Source of the DNA: Streptomyces sp. SID12501
Lineage (GTDB): Bacteria; Actinomycetota; Actinomycetes; Streptomycetales; Streptomycetaceae
Assembly (NCBI RefSeq): GCF_010550245.1
Contig: NZ_JAAGLU010000011.1
Span: 62,001 to 126,000 of the forward strand
Reading direction: 5' to 3'
Length of the DNA: 64,000 bases
Shown: in pieces, positions 1 through 8,146 of the stretch
Layout: the number at the start of each line of letters is the position of its first letter
Numbering within the stretch: the first letter of the stretch is position 1
Position numbers and translations under genes: made by a program
Notes under the pieces: generated by a model
Databases searched by the model: none
Told to the model about the DNA's origin: nothing
The model's input: only the letters and a program-made list of their open reading frames with translations

Positions 1-257
1 GACGCGAAGGTGACCAGGTCGGCGACCGAGTCCTCGACGATGGCGAGGTAGTAGCCGCGCTTGGACTGGAAGTAGTAGTAGATCAGCCCTTTGGCGACCT
101 GCGCCTGACGTGCGATGTCGTCCATCGACAGGGCGTCGTACGACCTGTCGGCGAACAACTTCCGTCCGATGGCGATGAGTTCGGCGCGTCGCGCCAGGGA
201 GCGGTCGGTGCCGCGCGCCCGCGGGCGTTCGGTGGCATCCTGTCTACTACTGTTCAA
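1..257 (-). CDS. TetR-family transcriptional regulator, N-terminal part (runs off the window)
   Basis: The gene reads leftward out of the window, so only about 85 N-terminal residues are present. They form a TetR DNA-binding domain: a helix with AELIAIGRKLFADRSYDALS, then the helix-turn-helix MDDIARQAQVAKGLIYYYFQ and SKRGYYLAIVEDSVADLV. The recognition helix ending in YYYF is characteristic of TetR repressors. The ligand-binding half is missing, so no effector can be guessed. I chose the TTG at 257 because no ATG or GTG precedes the HTH in frame; its ribosome-binding site is weak, so the start is uncertain. About 120 bases separate it from the small gene at 376-519, which is transcribed the same way. 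Confidence 0.85.
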   Translation of the reverse strand, partial: MNSSRQDATERPRARGTDRSLARRAELIAIGRKLFADRSYDALSMDDIARQAQVAKGLIYYYFQSKRGYYLAIVEDSVADLVTFA

Positions 258-375
258 CTTGGGGCCCTGGTCTCCAACTGCGGGCGGGACATCCGAAGTA
301 TGGCAGACCTGAGCCACCTGCACGTTCGACTCTGATCGACAGGGCGAGCGCCCGTTCGTGGCGGATCGCACCGGG

Positions 376-519
376 TCAGAGCAGCCCGAGTTGGGCGACG
401 AGCATCGCGAGCACGATCACGAACGTCCAGCCCATGACGTGCTCGAAGATCTTCGGTCCGTTCTCCCGGGGACCCCCGGTACGGGTGCGGACGGTGGCTG
501 CGGCAGTGCTCGCGGTCAT
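376..519 (-). CDS. 47-residue single-pass membrane protein (SCO1431-like family)
   Basis: A complete small gene, ATG at 519 and TGA at 376-378. The N-terminal half is polar (MTASTAAATVRTRTGGPREN), followed by GPKIFEHVMGW and one hydrophobic helix, TFVIVLAMLVAQLGLL, running to the C terminus. There is no signal-peptidase site, so it should stay in the cytoplasmic membrane with a cytosolic N terminus. Length and the KIFEHVMGW-TM layout match the tiny Streptomyces proteins named after SCO1431, as I recall them. No function is known. A GTGAGA stretch about 5 bases upstream can serve as the ribosome-binding site. Confidence 0.7.
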   Translation of the reverse strand: MTASTAAATVRTRTGGPRENGPKIFEHVMGWTFVIVLAMLVAQLGLL

Positions 520-633
520 GGCATCTCACTGAGGTCGGTGTGCGATGGACTCCCCCCACCGTTCTGTCCACCTTGCCATTCATCGGGGCTTTCGCGCCGG
601 AGACGTTGGTCACATCCCGCCGGAAAACGGACA

Positions 634-653
634 GCCCCCGGTCTCCCGGGGGC
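634..653 (-). terminator. Hairpin after the C39-like peptidase gene
   Basis: GCCCCCGG (634-641) and CCGGGGGC (646-653) form a GC-rich stem with a four-base loop, 30 bases beyond the stop of the minus-strand gene at 684. It lacks a clear T tract, as is common for Streptomyces terminators. Confidence 0.55.
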
Positions 654-683
654 CGCCGCACGCCGTTACGCGTCCTGCTCGGC

Positions 684-2048
684 TCAGCGCACGCCCACCG
701 CGGCCAGCGCGGCGAGCTGGGCGGTGCTCGGCCGGGCCGGGAAGTACAGGTAGCAGACGCCGCCGGTGCCGGACACGACCTTGCCGCTCGCGTTGTACCG
801 CTTGGTCCGCAGCCAGATGTTCTCGAACTCACGCCTTGCATAGACCCGGCGTACGGCCTGGTCGGTCGGCGAGAACGGGTCGTTGGCGATCACGTCGCCG
901 TCGGCGGTGAAGCCGATCACCGTCATCAGATGGCCGGAGGTGCCGTAACCCGCCCCCGTCAGCTCGGCCTTGAGGAACGACTGGGACGTTATGGCCGGAA
1001 TGCCCGCCGCGACCAGCGTCTCCAGGTCCGTGAGCGAACCGAGCCGGGTGACCACGCCCTGGAGGTCCTTGTAGGTCGCCGCGTAGGCCGCGTTGAAGGG
1101 CCAGTTGCCGCAGCCGCCGTACTGGAAGTCGTAGGTGAAGCGCGCCGCGTGGCACACCTGTGGGTCGGCGTAGGCCGGGTCGACCCAGGCCAGTTGTGCC
1201 GCCGTGGGCTTCCGCCCCCAGTACTCGATGATCATCTGCGAGGAGGTGGGGCTGCACCAGGCCTCACCGCCGTTGTCGTACTCGGGGTACTGGCCGCTGT
1301 GGATCTCCTGCGAGTAGCGCGGGACGGTCAGTTCCCTGACCACGCCGGGCGTCGAGGCGGGGACGGTGAAGCGGTCCGGGACGTCGGAGCCCATCGCGCC
1401 GAGCCGCCAGACCGTGGGCGTGGCCGTGGTGCCGGGCTTGCGGTAGAGGGTCAGCCGCAGCCGGTACGAGTCCAGGCGCAGGCCCGTGGCCGGGTCGTCG
1501 ATGGCGAAGGTGTCGGTCCAGACCGTGCTTCTGTCGTCGGTCTGGTCGTCGACGGAGGTCCGCTTGATGTCCTGGTCACCGGAGGCCCAGCGGCCCATCA
1601 CGTACCAGGGTGTGGCCGTGCCGTCGGAGTACGTGCCGGTCAGCTCGACCTGGAGCCAGGTACCGGCCGGGGTGCGCGCGTTCCAGGAGGCGATGACCTC
1701 CGTGGCGGGCACCGTGAGCCGGTGCACGACGGACGTCCAGGTCGCGTACTCCCAGACCGCCGTCGTGCCGGTGTGCGGATCGGTGTAGTCGACCGTGCCG
1801 GCCGGAGCCCCGATCACGACCCCGGGCCGCGCCCCGGCGACGGTACGGGTGCCCTTGGCCGTGCCGCCGCACCAGTCCGCGTACGAGGTCCAGGCGCGGT
1901 AGTCGACGGGGCGGGCGGGGGTGACCGCGGCCTCGCGGCCGGTCACGTCCGGGGTGGCGGCGGCAGCCGGGCCGGCGCTGCCCGCGACGGCGGCGGCGAC
2001 CGCCGCGGCGAGGACGGTTCTGCGGGACGGCTCTTCGGCTCTGCTCAT
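684..2048 (-). CDS. Tat-exported C39-family peptidase-like protein
   Basis: A 454-residue secreted protein. The N terminus has a twin-arginine signal (EPSRRTVLAAAVAAAV, ending near AGPAAAA), so it should be exported folded by Tat. The first half is a beta-rich, probably carbohydrate- or wall-facing region without a recognised motif. The C-terminal half carries a papain-like C39_2 domain: the nucleophile in GGEAWCSPTSSQMIIEYWG (Cys near residue 264), the histidine in SGHLMTVIGFTADGD, and the Asn/Asp in VIANDPFSP. All three catalytic positions are present, so it is likely active. This subfamily is different from bacteriocin-processing C39 domains of ABC transporters. Substrate unknown. ATG start at 2048; it is followed downstream by a hairpin. 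Confidence 0.8.
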   Translation of the reverse strand: MSRAEEPSRRTVLAAAVAAAVAGSAGPAAAATPDVTGREAAVTPARPVDYRAWTSYADWCGGTAKGTRTVAGARPGVVIGAPAGTVDYTDPHTGTTAVWEYATWTSVVHRLTVPATEVIASWNARTPAGTWLQVELTGTYSDGTATPWYVMGRWASGDQDIKRTSVDDQTDDRSTVWTDTFAIDDPATGLRLDSYRLRLTLYRKPGTTATPTVWRLGAMGSDVPDRFTVPASTPGVVRELTVPRYSQEIHSGQYPEYDNGGEAWCSPTSSQMIIEYWGRKPTAAQLAWVDPAYADPQVCHAARFTYDFQYGGCGNWPFNAAYAATYKDLQGVVTRLGSLTDLETLVAAGIPAITSQSFLKAELTGAGYGTSGHLMTVIGFTADGDVIANDPFSPTDQAVRRVYARREFENIWLRTKRYNASGKVVSGTGGVCYLYFPARPSTAQLAALAAVGVR

Positions 2049-2241
2049 GGGCGGGTGACCCCCAGGTGACCTAGGCGGGCGGGACAGTGCACGGCTGTGC
2101 GCCCACTATGGCCGCCGATGACCTGCTCCTGCCAGCTCTTCGGGCCATGCCACGCCCAGGAATTTTGGTCTCGACCATTGGCGTGACCTGGGGCGCGGCA
2201 ACGGCTGCGCCCGACCGGTCCCTAGAATGCGCCCTGGCAAT

Positions 2242-2903
2242 ATGTCCGCATCCCTCACCCCCGTCACCCTCCGGGAACCGCCATCCACGACCTCGCACGC
2301 ACCCTGCGCCGACTGCCACCCTCCTGCGGCCCGGTCCGGCTGATCGCCGTCGACGGACACGCGGGTTCCGGGAAGAGCACGTTCGCCGGACGACTGGCCG
2401 CCGCTCTCGACGGGGCGCCCGTGCTGCACCTCGACGACATCGCCACCCACGACGAGCCGTTCGCGTGGACGCAACGCCTGCTCGGTCAGGTGATCGAGCC
2501 GCTGCGGCGCGGCGAGGGCGCCTCCTACGCCCCCTACGACTGGACGTCCCGGCGCTTCGGACCGCCCCGGACCCTGCCGGCCTCGCCCGTGGTACTGGTG
2601 GAGGGGGTCGGGGCCGGCCGGAGTGCGCTACGGCCGTTCCTGGCGCGGCTGTTGTGGATGGAACTGCCGGACGAGGAGGCCTGGGCGCGCGGGCGGTCGC
2701 GGGACGGGGCGGAACAGAGCGAGTTCTGGGCCGGGTGGGTCGGCGCGGAACGGCGGCACTTCGCCGCGGACCCCTCACGTCCGTACGCCGAGCTATTGGT
2801 GCGGCAGTGTCGCGAGGGGTACGAGGTGCTCCCGGGGCCTGCCGGGACCGTTGGATCAGACCAGAATGTCACTCACCGTGATGGGCCGTCCGCTGTGTGC
2901 TGA
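2242..2903 (+). CDS. Uridine kinase-like P-loop protein with a disrupted 5' end
   Basis: The protein has a P-loop in VDGHAGSGKSTFAGRL, followed by LDGAPVLHLDDIATHDE, WTQRLLGQVIEPLRRG and LVEGVGAGRSALRPFLAR, the order seen in uridine kinase/phosphoribulokinase-like proteins of Streptomyces; it would phosphorylate a nucleoside or similar small molecule. The frame carrying the P-loop is open from a TAG at 2223 but has no ATG, GTG or TTG before the GTG at 2421, which lies after the P-loop. A plausible start (ATG 2242, MSASLTPVTLREP) sits one frame away; restoring one base near 2281 would join them. So this is a frameshifted gene, a sequencing error, or a non-standard start. Ends at 2903. Confidence 0.65.
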
Positions 2904-2952
2904 ACTTGTGAAGACCCTTGTCACTCAACTTCTACGAGTGCCTCAACTCGGC

Positions 2953-2982
2953 TTGACCGGTGAGCCGTACAGGACTTACGTT
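2953..2982 (+). promoter_or_regulatory. Possible sigma-70-type promoter in the kinase/AAA gap
   Basis: TTGACC (2953-2958) and TACGTT (2977-2982) are 18 bases apart, a fair match to a HrdB-type promoter. Transcription would begin near 2989 and meet the hairpin at 3019-3054, giving a very short RNA, or read through to the AAA+ gene at 3334. Sequence match only. Confidence 0.3.
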
Positions 2983-3018
2983 CTGAATGCGCGGCCATTC
3001 GGAGCCGCCCGCAGTCGC

Positions 3019-3054
3019 GAAGCCCCCGGTTGTTCCCCCGTGATTGGGGGCTTC
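3019..3054 (+). terminator. Hairpin downstream of the uridine kinase-like gene
   Basis: GAAGCCCCC (3019-3027) pairs with GGGGGCTTC (3046-3054) across an 18-base loop. It lies 115 bases after the kinase stop and 280 bases before the AAA+ start. The rest of the 2904-3333 gap shows no gene; TACGAT at 3194-3199 could be a -10 for the AAA+ gene. Confidence 0.6.
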
Positions 3055-3333
3055 GTTCTGCCCGCGGCCTGTTTTCCGGCCGCTCCGAGGCGCGATCCGC
3101 TCACCCTCGGTGACCGCGCCGTGTGCGCCCCATCTGCTCCCACCTCGTCAAACAGCCTGTACGGCACCCTGCTGCGGGCACGTGAAGCGCAGGTACGATG
3201 CCCTGGGTGCGACTCGGACGGCTGCTCTGCGCACCGTTGCAACTCCCGTCCGCGGCACAGCGGTTCGACCAAGCTGCCGACGGGCACCGGCCCGTCGGAG
3301 AGGCAATCGGGGGCACGGTTTGTGGGGGACGTG

Positions 3334-5199
3334 ATGGACTTCGGCACGCAGGGCCCCGAGGCCCCGGCCGACCTCGTCTGGCTGCGAGGTGTGGACGCCT
3401 ACACGATGGGCGCCTATCCCCAGGCGGAGGAGGAGTTCCGCACCGCGGTGCGGATGGATCCCGGGATGGCCGACGGCTGGCTCGGACTGCATGCGCTGCG
3501 CGTCGACACGACGACCGCGCTGCTACGGATGTTCCGGCACCGGGAGCGCTTCGGGGAGCAGCGCTCACGTCACCGCCGGACCCTCAACTCCTGGTACTGG
3601 CTCGGCTGGTGGGTGCAGCCCGTGCTGGAGAGCCCGCGCGATCTGCTGCTCGCGCACGCCTCGCACTGGCTGGACGGCCGCCATGTGCCGGAGCTGGACC
3701 GGGCGTTGGCCGGTCTGCCACCGGTGGACACCGATCCGCAGGTCCGTTTCCTGCACGCGTGCCGCGCCTATCTCGTCAAGGACTGGGAGCAACTGGTCCG
3801 GCACACCGACCCGTTGATCAACGACGCGATGCTGGGCATCGAGGCGGGTCTGTTCGGCGGCATGGCCCGGGTGCGCCTGGAGATGTACGGGCAAGCTGAG
3901 CCGCTGCTGTCTGCCGCGCTGATGCGCTGTCGCAGCGAGCAGCCGCAGCGCAAGGAGCTGCGGTACTGGCTGGCGCGGGCCCACGAGGGCACGGGCCGCT
4001 CGGCGGCGGCGCTCCCCCTCTACCGGGCCGTGCACCGCGTGGACGCCGCGTTCATGGACACCTCGGCACGGCTCGCCGCGATCTCCGAGGGCGACGGGTA
4101 CGACGAGGCAGCCGACATGGCGGCGATCACGCTCTCCGGGATCGGGCAGGAGCTGCTGGAGAGCCCGGACGGTATCGACCCCCTGTTCGGTGGCGAGGGT
4201 CGCGACCTGAAGCTCTCGGAGCCCGAACTCCCTTCGCCGGGCAGCCCGTTGTCGTCCGCGACCGACTCGGTGCGGGAGAAGGCCGGCCTTCCGGTGCAGC
4301 CGCTGCCGACCGGCCCGACCGACCCCGCGCTGCTCGATGAGGCACTCGCCCAGCTGGAGTGCATGGTGGGCCTGGAACCGGTGAAGCGCCAGGTCAAGGC
4401 GCTCTCCGCCCAGTTGAACATGGCGCGGCTGCGGGCGGGGCAGGGACTGCCGGTACAGCCGCCGAAGCGGCACTTCGTCTTCTCGGGCCCGTCGGGCACC
4501 GGCAAGACGACGGTGGCTCGCATCCTCGGCCGGGTGTTCTACGCGCTCGGGCTGCTCGGCGGCGACCATCTGGTCGAGGCGCAGCGGGCGGACCTCGTCG
4601 GCGAGTATCTCGGCCAGACCGCGGTGAAGGCCAACGAGCTGATCGACTCCGCGATCGGGGGCGTCCTGTTCGTCGACGAGGCGTACTCGCTCTCCAACTC
4701 CGGGTACGGCAAGGGCGATGCGTACGGCGACGAAGCGCTGCAGGTGCTGCTGAAGCGCGCCGAGGACAACCGGGACCACCTGGTGGTGATCCTGGCCGGC
4801 TATCCGGAGGGCATGGACCGGCTCCTCGCAGCCAACCCCGGGCTGTCGTCCCGCTTCACGACCCGCGTCGACTTCCCCTCGTACCGTCCGCTCGAACTCA
4901 CCTCCATCGGCGAGGTGCTGGCGGCGGAGAACGGTGACGTGTGGGACGAGGAGGCGCTGGACGAGCTGCGCTCGATCGCCGGGCATGTGGTGGACCAGGG
5001 GTGGATCGACGAGCTGGGCAACGGGCGGTTCCTACGGACGCTGTACGAGAAGAGCTGTGCGTATCGGGACCTGCGGCTGTCGGTCTATCCGGGGACGCTG
5101 ACGCGGGACGACTTGTCGACTTTGCGGCTTCCGGACCTCATGCAGGCGTACGGGGAGGTTCTGTCGGGGCGGGGGCCGCAGGATCCGTCGGCCCTGTGA
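3334..5199 (+). CDS. TPR-containing AAA+ ATPase (CbxX/CfqX, EccA/SpoVK-like)
   Basis: A 621-residue cytoplasmic protein. Residues 1 to about 330 are alpha-helical TPR-like repeats (GAYPQAEEEFRTAVRMDPGM is typical). A Pro/Ser-rich linker follows, then a CbxX/CfqX AAA+ module: Walker A GPSGTGKTTVAR near 385-396, Walker B GGVLFVDEAYSLSNSGYG near 442-455, and sensor/arginine region NPGLSSRF. The layout is that of EccA, the cytosolic ATPase of ESX/type VII secretion, but no ESX genes are nearby, so its client is unknown. ATG 3334 is chosen; GTG codons at 3322 and 3331 are alternatives. A long hairpin follows immediately. Confidence 0.85.
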   Translation: MDFGTQGPEAPADLVWLRGVDAYTMGAYPQAEEEFRTAVRMDPGMADGWLGLHALRVDTTTALLRMFRHRERFGEQRSRHRRTLNSWYWLGWWVQPVLESPRDLLLAHASHWLDGRHVPELDRALAGLPPVDTDPQVRFLHACRAYLVKDWEQLVRHTDPLINDAMLGIEAGLFGGMARVRLEMYGQAEPLLSAALMRCRSEQPQRKELRYWLARAHEGTGRSAAALPLYRAVHRVDAAFMDTSARLAAISEGDGYDEAADMAAITLSGIGQELLESPDGIDPLFGGEGRDLKLSEPELPSPGSPLSSATDSVREKAGLPVQPLPTGPTDPALLDEALAQLECMVGLEPVKRQVKALSAQLNMARLRAGQGLPVQPPKRHFVFSGPSGTGKTTVARILGRVFYALGLLGGDHLVEAQRADLVGEYLGQTAVKANELIDSAIGGVLFVDEAYSLSNSGYGKGDAYGDEALQVLLKRAEDNRDHLVVILAGYPEGMDRLLAANPGLSSRFTTRVDFPSYRPLELTSIGEVLAAENGDVWDEEALDELRSIAGHVVDQGWIDELGNGRFLRTLYEKSCAYRDLRLSVYPGTLTRDDLSTLRLPDLMQAYGEVLSGRGPQDPSAL

Positions 5200-5250
5200 C
5201 CGGACCAGTCCCCGGGCGCCTGTTTGTTCGGCGCCCGGGAACTGGTCCGG
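5200..5250. terminator. Long bidirectional terminator hairpin
   Basis: CCGGACCAG (5200-5208) and CTGGTCCGG (5242-5250), plus CCCGGGCGCC (5211-5220) and GGCGCCCGGG (5230-5239), make a 19-pair stem with a two-base internal bulge on each side and a nine-base loop. It starts one base after the AAA+ stop and lies between convergent genes. Confidence 0.85.
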
Positions 5251-5430
5251 GGGCGGGGTGGGTCGCGCAGCCCGGCGCTGTACGGGGTGCCGCTCTCGGT
5301 GGGACGGGCGCCGCCCCTAGCGGCACGCGTGCCGCAGCTGGGCGAGTTGGGCGGGAGCCGCCAGGTCGGGCGTCGCCCAGCAGCACGCGCGCCCGCAGCG
5401 CGGTGCCTGCGAACTCCGGCCCGCTGGGGC

Positions 5431-5481
5431 GCCCCTTCGGGGGCGCGGGGAACTGCGCGATCAACCCCCACCCACCCGCAG
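5431..5481 (+). repeat. Dispersed Streptomyces intergenic repeat, copy A
   Basis: The 20-base core GGGCGCGGGGAACTGCGCGA lies at 5441-5460, preceded by GCCCCTTCGG and followed by an ACCCGCAG-like tail. It sits between convergent genes (AAA+ ending 5199, CNNM-type gene ending 5510). The core recurs at 29521, 34231 (reverse) and 57771. Apart from this and the hairpin at 5200-5250, the 5200-5509 gap shows nothing coding. Confidence 0.8.
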
Positions 5482-5509
5482 CCGAACAACCCGCCCGTCC
5501 CGCGGAGCG

Positions 5510-6595
5510 TCAACTCGCCAGCGCCTCCTTCTGTGCCTCCGCCCTGGGTTCCGTCACCTTCGGTACCGGAGGTGACTGGCGGTGGGCCGGGTCGCGTACC
5601 TCGCCCACCAGGAGTTCCAGTACGTCCTCCATCGCGACCAGGCCGATCACCCGGCCAGAACCGTCCGCGACCTGGGCCAGGTGGGTCGCCGCCCGGCGCA
5701 TCACCGTCAGCGCGTCGTCCAGCGGGAGTTCGGAGCGCAGGGTCGTCATGGCGCGCCAGATGTGCTGCGGCACCGCCCGTTGCGACTCCTCCACGTCCAG
5801 TACGTCCTTCACGTGCAGATAGCCCATGAAGGCGCCGTTGTCCGCCACCACCGGGAAGCGGGAGTAGCCGGTACGGGCGGTGAGGGCGACGACCTGGCCC
5901 GGGGTGACCGACGGGCCCACCGTCACCAGGGACTCGCGGTCGAGGAGGACGTCGGTGACCGGGCGGGAGCCCAGTTCCAGCGCGTCCTCCAGGCGTTCCT
6001 GCTCACCGGGGTCGAGCAGTCCGGCCTGGCCGGCGTCCTCCACCAGGCGGTTGAGCTGTTCGCTGGTGAAGACCGCCTCGACCTCGTCCTTGGGCTCGAC
6101 GCGGAAGAGCTTCAGGATGAGTCGGGCACAGGCGCCCAGCCCCACCGTGACCGGCCCGCACACCCGGGCGAAGGCGACGAGGCCGGGGCTCAGCCACAGC
6201 GCGGTCTTCTCCGGTGCCGCCATCGCCAGGTTCTTCGGGAGCATCTCCCCCACGACCAGGTGGAGGAAGACCACGACCGCGAGCGCGATGACGTAACCCA
6301 GCGGGTGGATCATGCCCTCGGGCAGGTGGGCCGCCTCGAAGACCGGTTCCAACAGCTGGGCCACCGTCGGTTCGGCGACCGCGCCCAGGGTCAGCGAGCA
6401 CATGGTGATGCCGAACTGGGCGGCGGCCATCATCTGCGGCAGCCGTTCCAGGCCGTACAGCACCTGGCGGGCCCGCGCCGTGCCGAGCGGTTCGATCTGG
6501 CTTCGCCGTACGGAGACGAGGGCGAACTCGGCGCCCACGAAGAAGCCGTTGGCGAGCACGAGGAGAAGGGCGAAGAGGAGTTGGAGCACGCTCAT
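5510..6595 (-). CDS. CNNM/HlyC-CorC family membrane protein with CBS domains (short form)
   Basis: A 361-residue protein with an N-terminal CNNM (DUF21) membrane domain of three to four helices (LLFALLLVLANGFFVGAEFA; IALAVVVFLHLVVGEMLPKN) and a C-terminal CBS pair (VLLDRESLVTVGPSVTPGQV to VIGLVAMEDVLELLVGEV). The GxxxPK-like signature GEMLPKNLA is typical of this family, whose members include Mg2+/Co2+ transporters and exporters; CBS domains bind adenosine nucleotides. It lacks the C-terminal CorC/HlyC domain present in its partner. Its ATG overlaps the stop of the gene at 6592-7944 by four bases, so the two are translationally coupled and may form a hetero-oligomer. Confidence 0.88.
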   Translation of the reverse strand: MSVLQLLFALLLVLANGFFVGAEFALVSVRRSQIEPLGTARARQVLYGLERLPQMMAAAQFGITMCSLTLGAVAEPTVAQLLEPVFEAAHLPEGMIHPLGYVIALAVVVFLHLVVGEMLPKNLAMAAPEKTALWLSPGLVAFARVCGPVTVGLGACARLILKLFRVEPKDEVEAVFTSEQLNRLVEDAGQAGLLDPGEQERLEDALELGSRPVTDVLLDRESLVTVGPSVTPGQVVALTARTGYSRFPVVADNGAFMGYLHVKDVLDVEESQRAVPQHIWRAMTTLRSELPLDDALTVMRRAATHLAQVADGSGRVIGLVAMEDVLELLVGEVRDPAHRQSPPVPKVTEPRAEAQKEALAS

Positions 6596-7944
6596 CGGGT
6601 CGCCTCCACCGCGAGGTCCGCCGTGTTCGTACTGCCCTCTGCCCTGATCAGGCGTACCCGCTCGGCCCGGTAGTGGCCGACCTGGCGGACCGACAGGCGC
6701 CAGCCCGGCAGTTCGGCCCGGTCTCCGGGGACCGGGATCCGGCCCAGCAGGTCGGCGACGAGGCCGGCGACCGTCTCGTACGGCCCCTCCGGCACGTCGA
6801 GGCCTATGCGCTGGAGGATGTCGACACGACAGCTGCCGTCGGCGTCCCAGGCGGGGCGGCCGTCCTCGGGCGGGGCGGCGGCGAGTTCGGTCGGTTCGTT
6901 GAGCACGTCGTCGTGCTCGTCGTGCACCTCGCCGACGAGTTCCTCGACGATGTCCTCCAAGGTGACCACGCCCGCCGTACCGCCGTACTCGTCGACGACG
7001 ACGGCGATGGGCTGCTGGCTGCGCAGCAGTTCGAGCAGTGGCTGCACGGGGAGCGTCTCGGGGACCAGCAGCGGTGACTTGGCGATCCGCCCGACCGGTG
7101 TGCGCAGCCGGTCCCCGGCCGGCACCGCGAGGGCGTCCTTGAGGTGGGCCATGCCGACGATCTCGTCGATCCGCTCCCGGTAGACGGGGAAGCGGGACAG
7201 GCCGGTGGCCCGGGTCAGGTTGACGACGTCCTCGGCGGTGGCCGACGACTGCAGCGCGCTGACCCGCACGCGCGGGGTCATGACGTGCTGCGCGGTCAGC
7301 TCGCCCAGCGACAGCGTCCGTACGAAGAGGTCCGCGGTGTCCTGTTCCAGCGTGCCGGCCTGGGCCGAGTGCCGGGCAAGGGAGACCAGTTCGCCGGGGG
7401 TGCGGGCCGAGGCCAGCTCCGCGGTGGGCTCGACGCCCAGGGCACGGACCAGGCGGTTGGCCACCGCGTTGAGCCCGGCGATCACCGGGCGGAAGAGGCG
7501 GGAGAAGGCGTGCTGCGGGCCGGCCACGAAGCGGGCGACCTGCAGCGGCCTGGAGACCGCCCAGTTCTTGGGCACGAGTTCGCCGATCACCATCTGCACG
7601 GCCGAGGCCAGCAGCATGCCGACGATCACCGAGATGGTGGGGACGGCCCCTTCGGGCAGCCCGATCGCGGTGAACGGGCCGTGCAGCAGCTCCGCGAGCG
7701 CCGGTTCGGCGAGCATGCCGACGACGAGGGAGGTGATGGTGATGCCGAGCTGGGTGCCGGAGAGCTGGAAGGACAGCTCCTTGAGCGACTCGACGACCGT
7801 ACGGGCCCGTCGGTCGCCCTCGGCGGCGGCCTTCTCCGCGTCCGGACGCTCGACCGTGATGAGGCCGAACTCGGCGGCCACGAAGAAGCCGTTGGCCAGG
7901 ATCAGCAGGAATGCCGCGCCTAGGAGCAGCAGGGGGGTGGTCAT
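6592..7944 (-). CDS. CNNM/HlyC-CorC family membrane protein with CBS and CorC domains (full-length)
   Basis: A 450-residue homologue of the adjacent shorter gene, with all three modules: CNNM membrane domain (LLLLGAAFLLILANGFFVAA; VQMVIGELVPKNWAVSRP), a CBS pair (VMTPRVRVSALQSSATAEDV; VVVDEYGGTAGVVTLEDIVE) and the C-terminal CorC/HlyC domain (ILQRIGLDVPEGPYETVAGL). The EYGGTAGVVTLEDI signature is diagnostic. Family members move or sense Mg2+/Co2+; the old name hemolysin C is historical. First gene of a two-gene unit; the paralogue follows with an ATGA overlap. The 200 bases upstream contain the hairpin at 8068-8096 and should hold the promoter. Confidence 0.9.
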   Translation of the reverse strand: MTTPLLLLGAAFLLILANGFFVAAEFGLITVERPDAEKAAAEGDRRARTVVESLKELSFQLSGTQLGITITSLVVGMLAEPALAELLHGPFTAIGLPEGAVPTISVIVGMLLASAVQMVIGELVPKNWAVSRPLQVARFVAGPQHAFSRLFRPVIAGLNAVANRLVRALGVEPTAELASARTPGELVSLARHSAQAGTLEQDTADLFVRTLSLGELTAQHVMTPRVRVSALQSSATAEDVVNLTRATGLSRFPVYRERIDEIVGMAHLKDALAVPAGDRLRTPVGRIAKSPLLVPETLPVQPLLELLRSQQPIAVVVDEYGGTAGVVTLEDIVEELVGEVHDEHDDVLNEPTELAAAPPEDGRPAWDADGSCRVDILQRIGLDVPEGPYETVAGLVADLLGRIPVPGDRAELPGWRLSVRQVGHYRAERVRLIRAEGSTNTADLAVEATR

Positions 7945-8067
7945 GATGCCGCCGCCTCGATATGCCGGGAGGGGGCGGCGCAGGTACTACAGGACGATCC
8001 GTCCATCGCTGGAGGGAGTCACTCCTCGGGTAGCAGGGGGCCTCTGAAGACCGGGGGGAACATCAGT

Positions 8068-8096
8068 GGCGGAGGCGCGCGAAAAACGCCTCCGCC
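8068..8096. terminator. Hairpin between the PH-domain gene and the CNNM operon
   Basis: GGCGGAGGCG (8068-8077) pairs perfectly with CGCCTCCGCC (8087-8096) around the loop CGCGAAAAA. It lies about 50 bases beyond the stop of the minus-strand gene at 8147 and would end the rib-his transcript before the next operon. Confidence 0.75.
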
Positions 8097-8146
8097 AACA
8101 GATTAATCAAGACATGGGCCTGAGCGGCAGGGTGGACGGCCCTGAG

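Noticed and set aside
540..2069. Long plus-strand frame opposite the C39-like gene
   Set aside because: It is the antisense shadow of the real minus-strand gene; Arg/Gly/Ala-rich and without domains.
3236..3300. Possible tRNA (GGTTCGACC-like stretch)
   Set aside because: No acceptor or anticodon stems can be drawn around the TTCGA-like loop.
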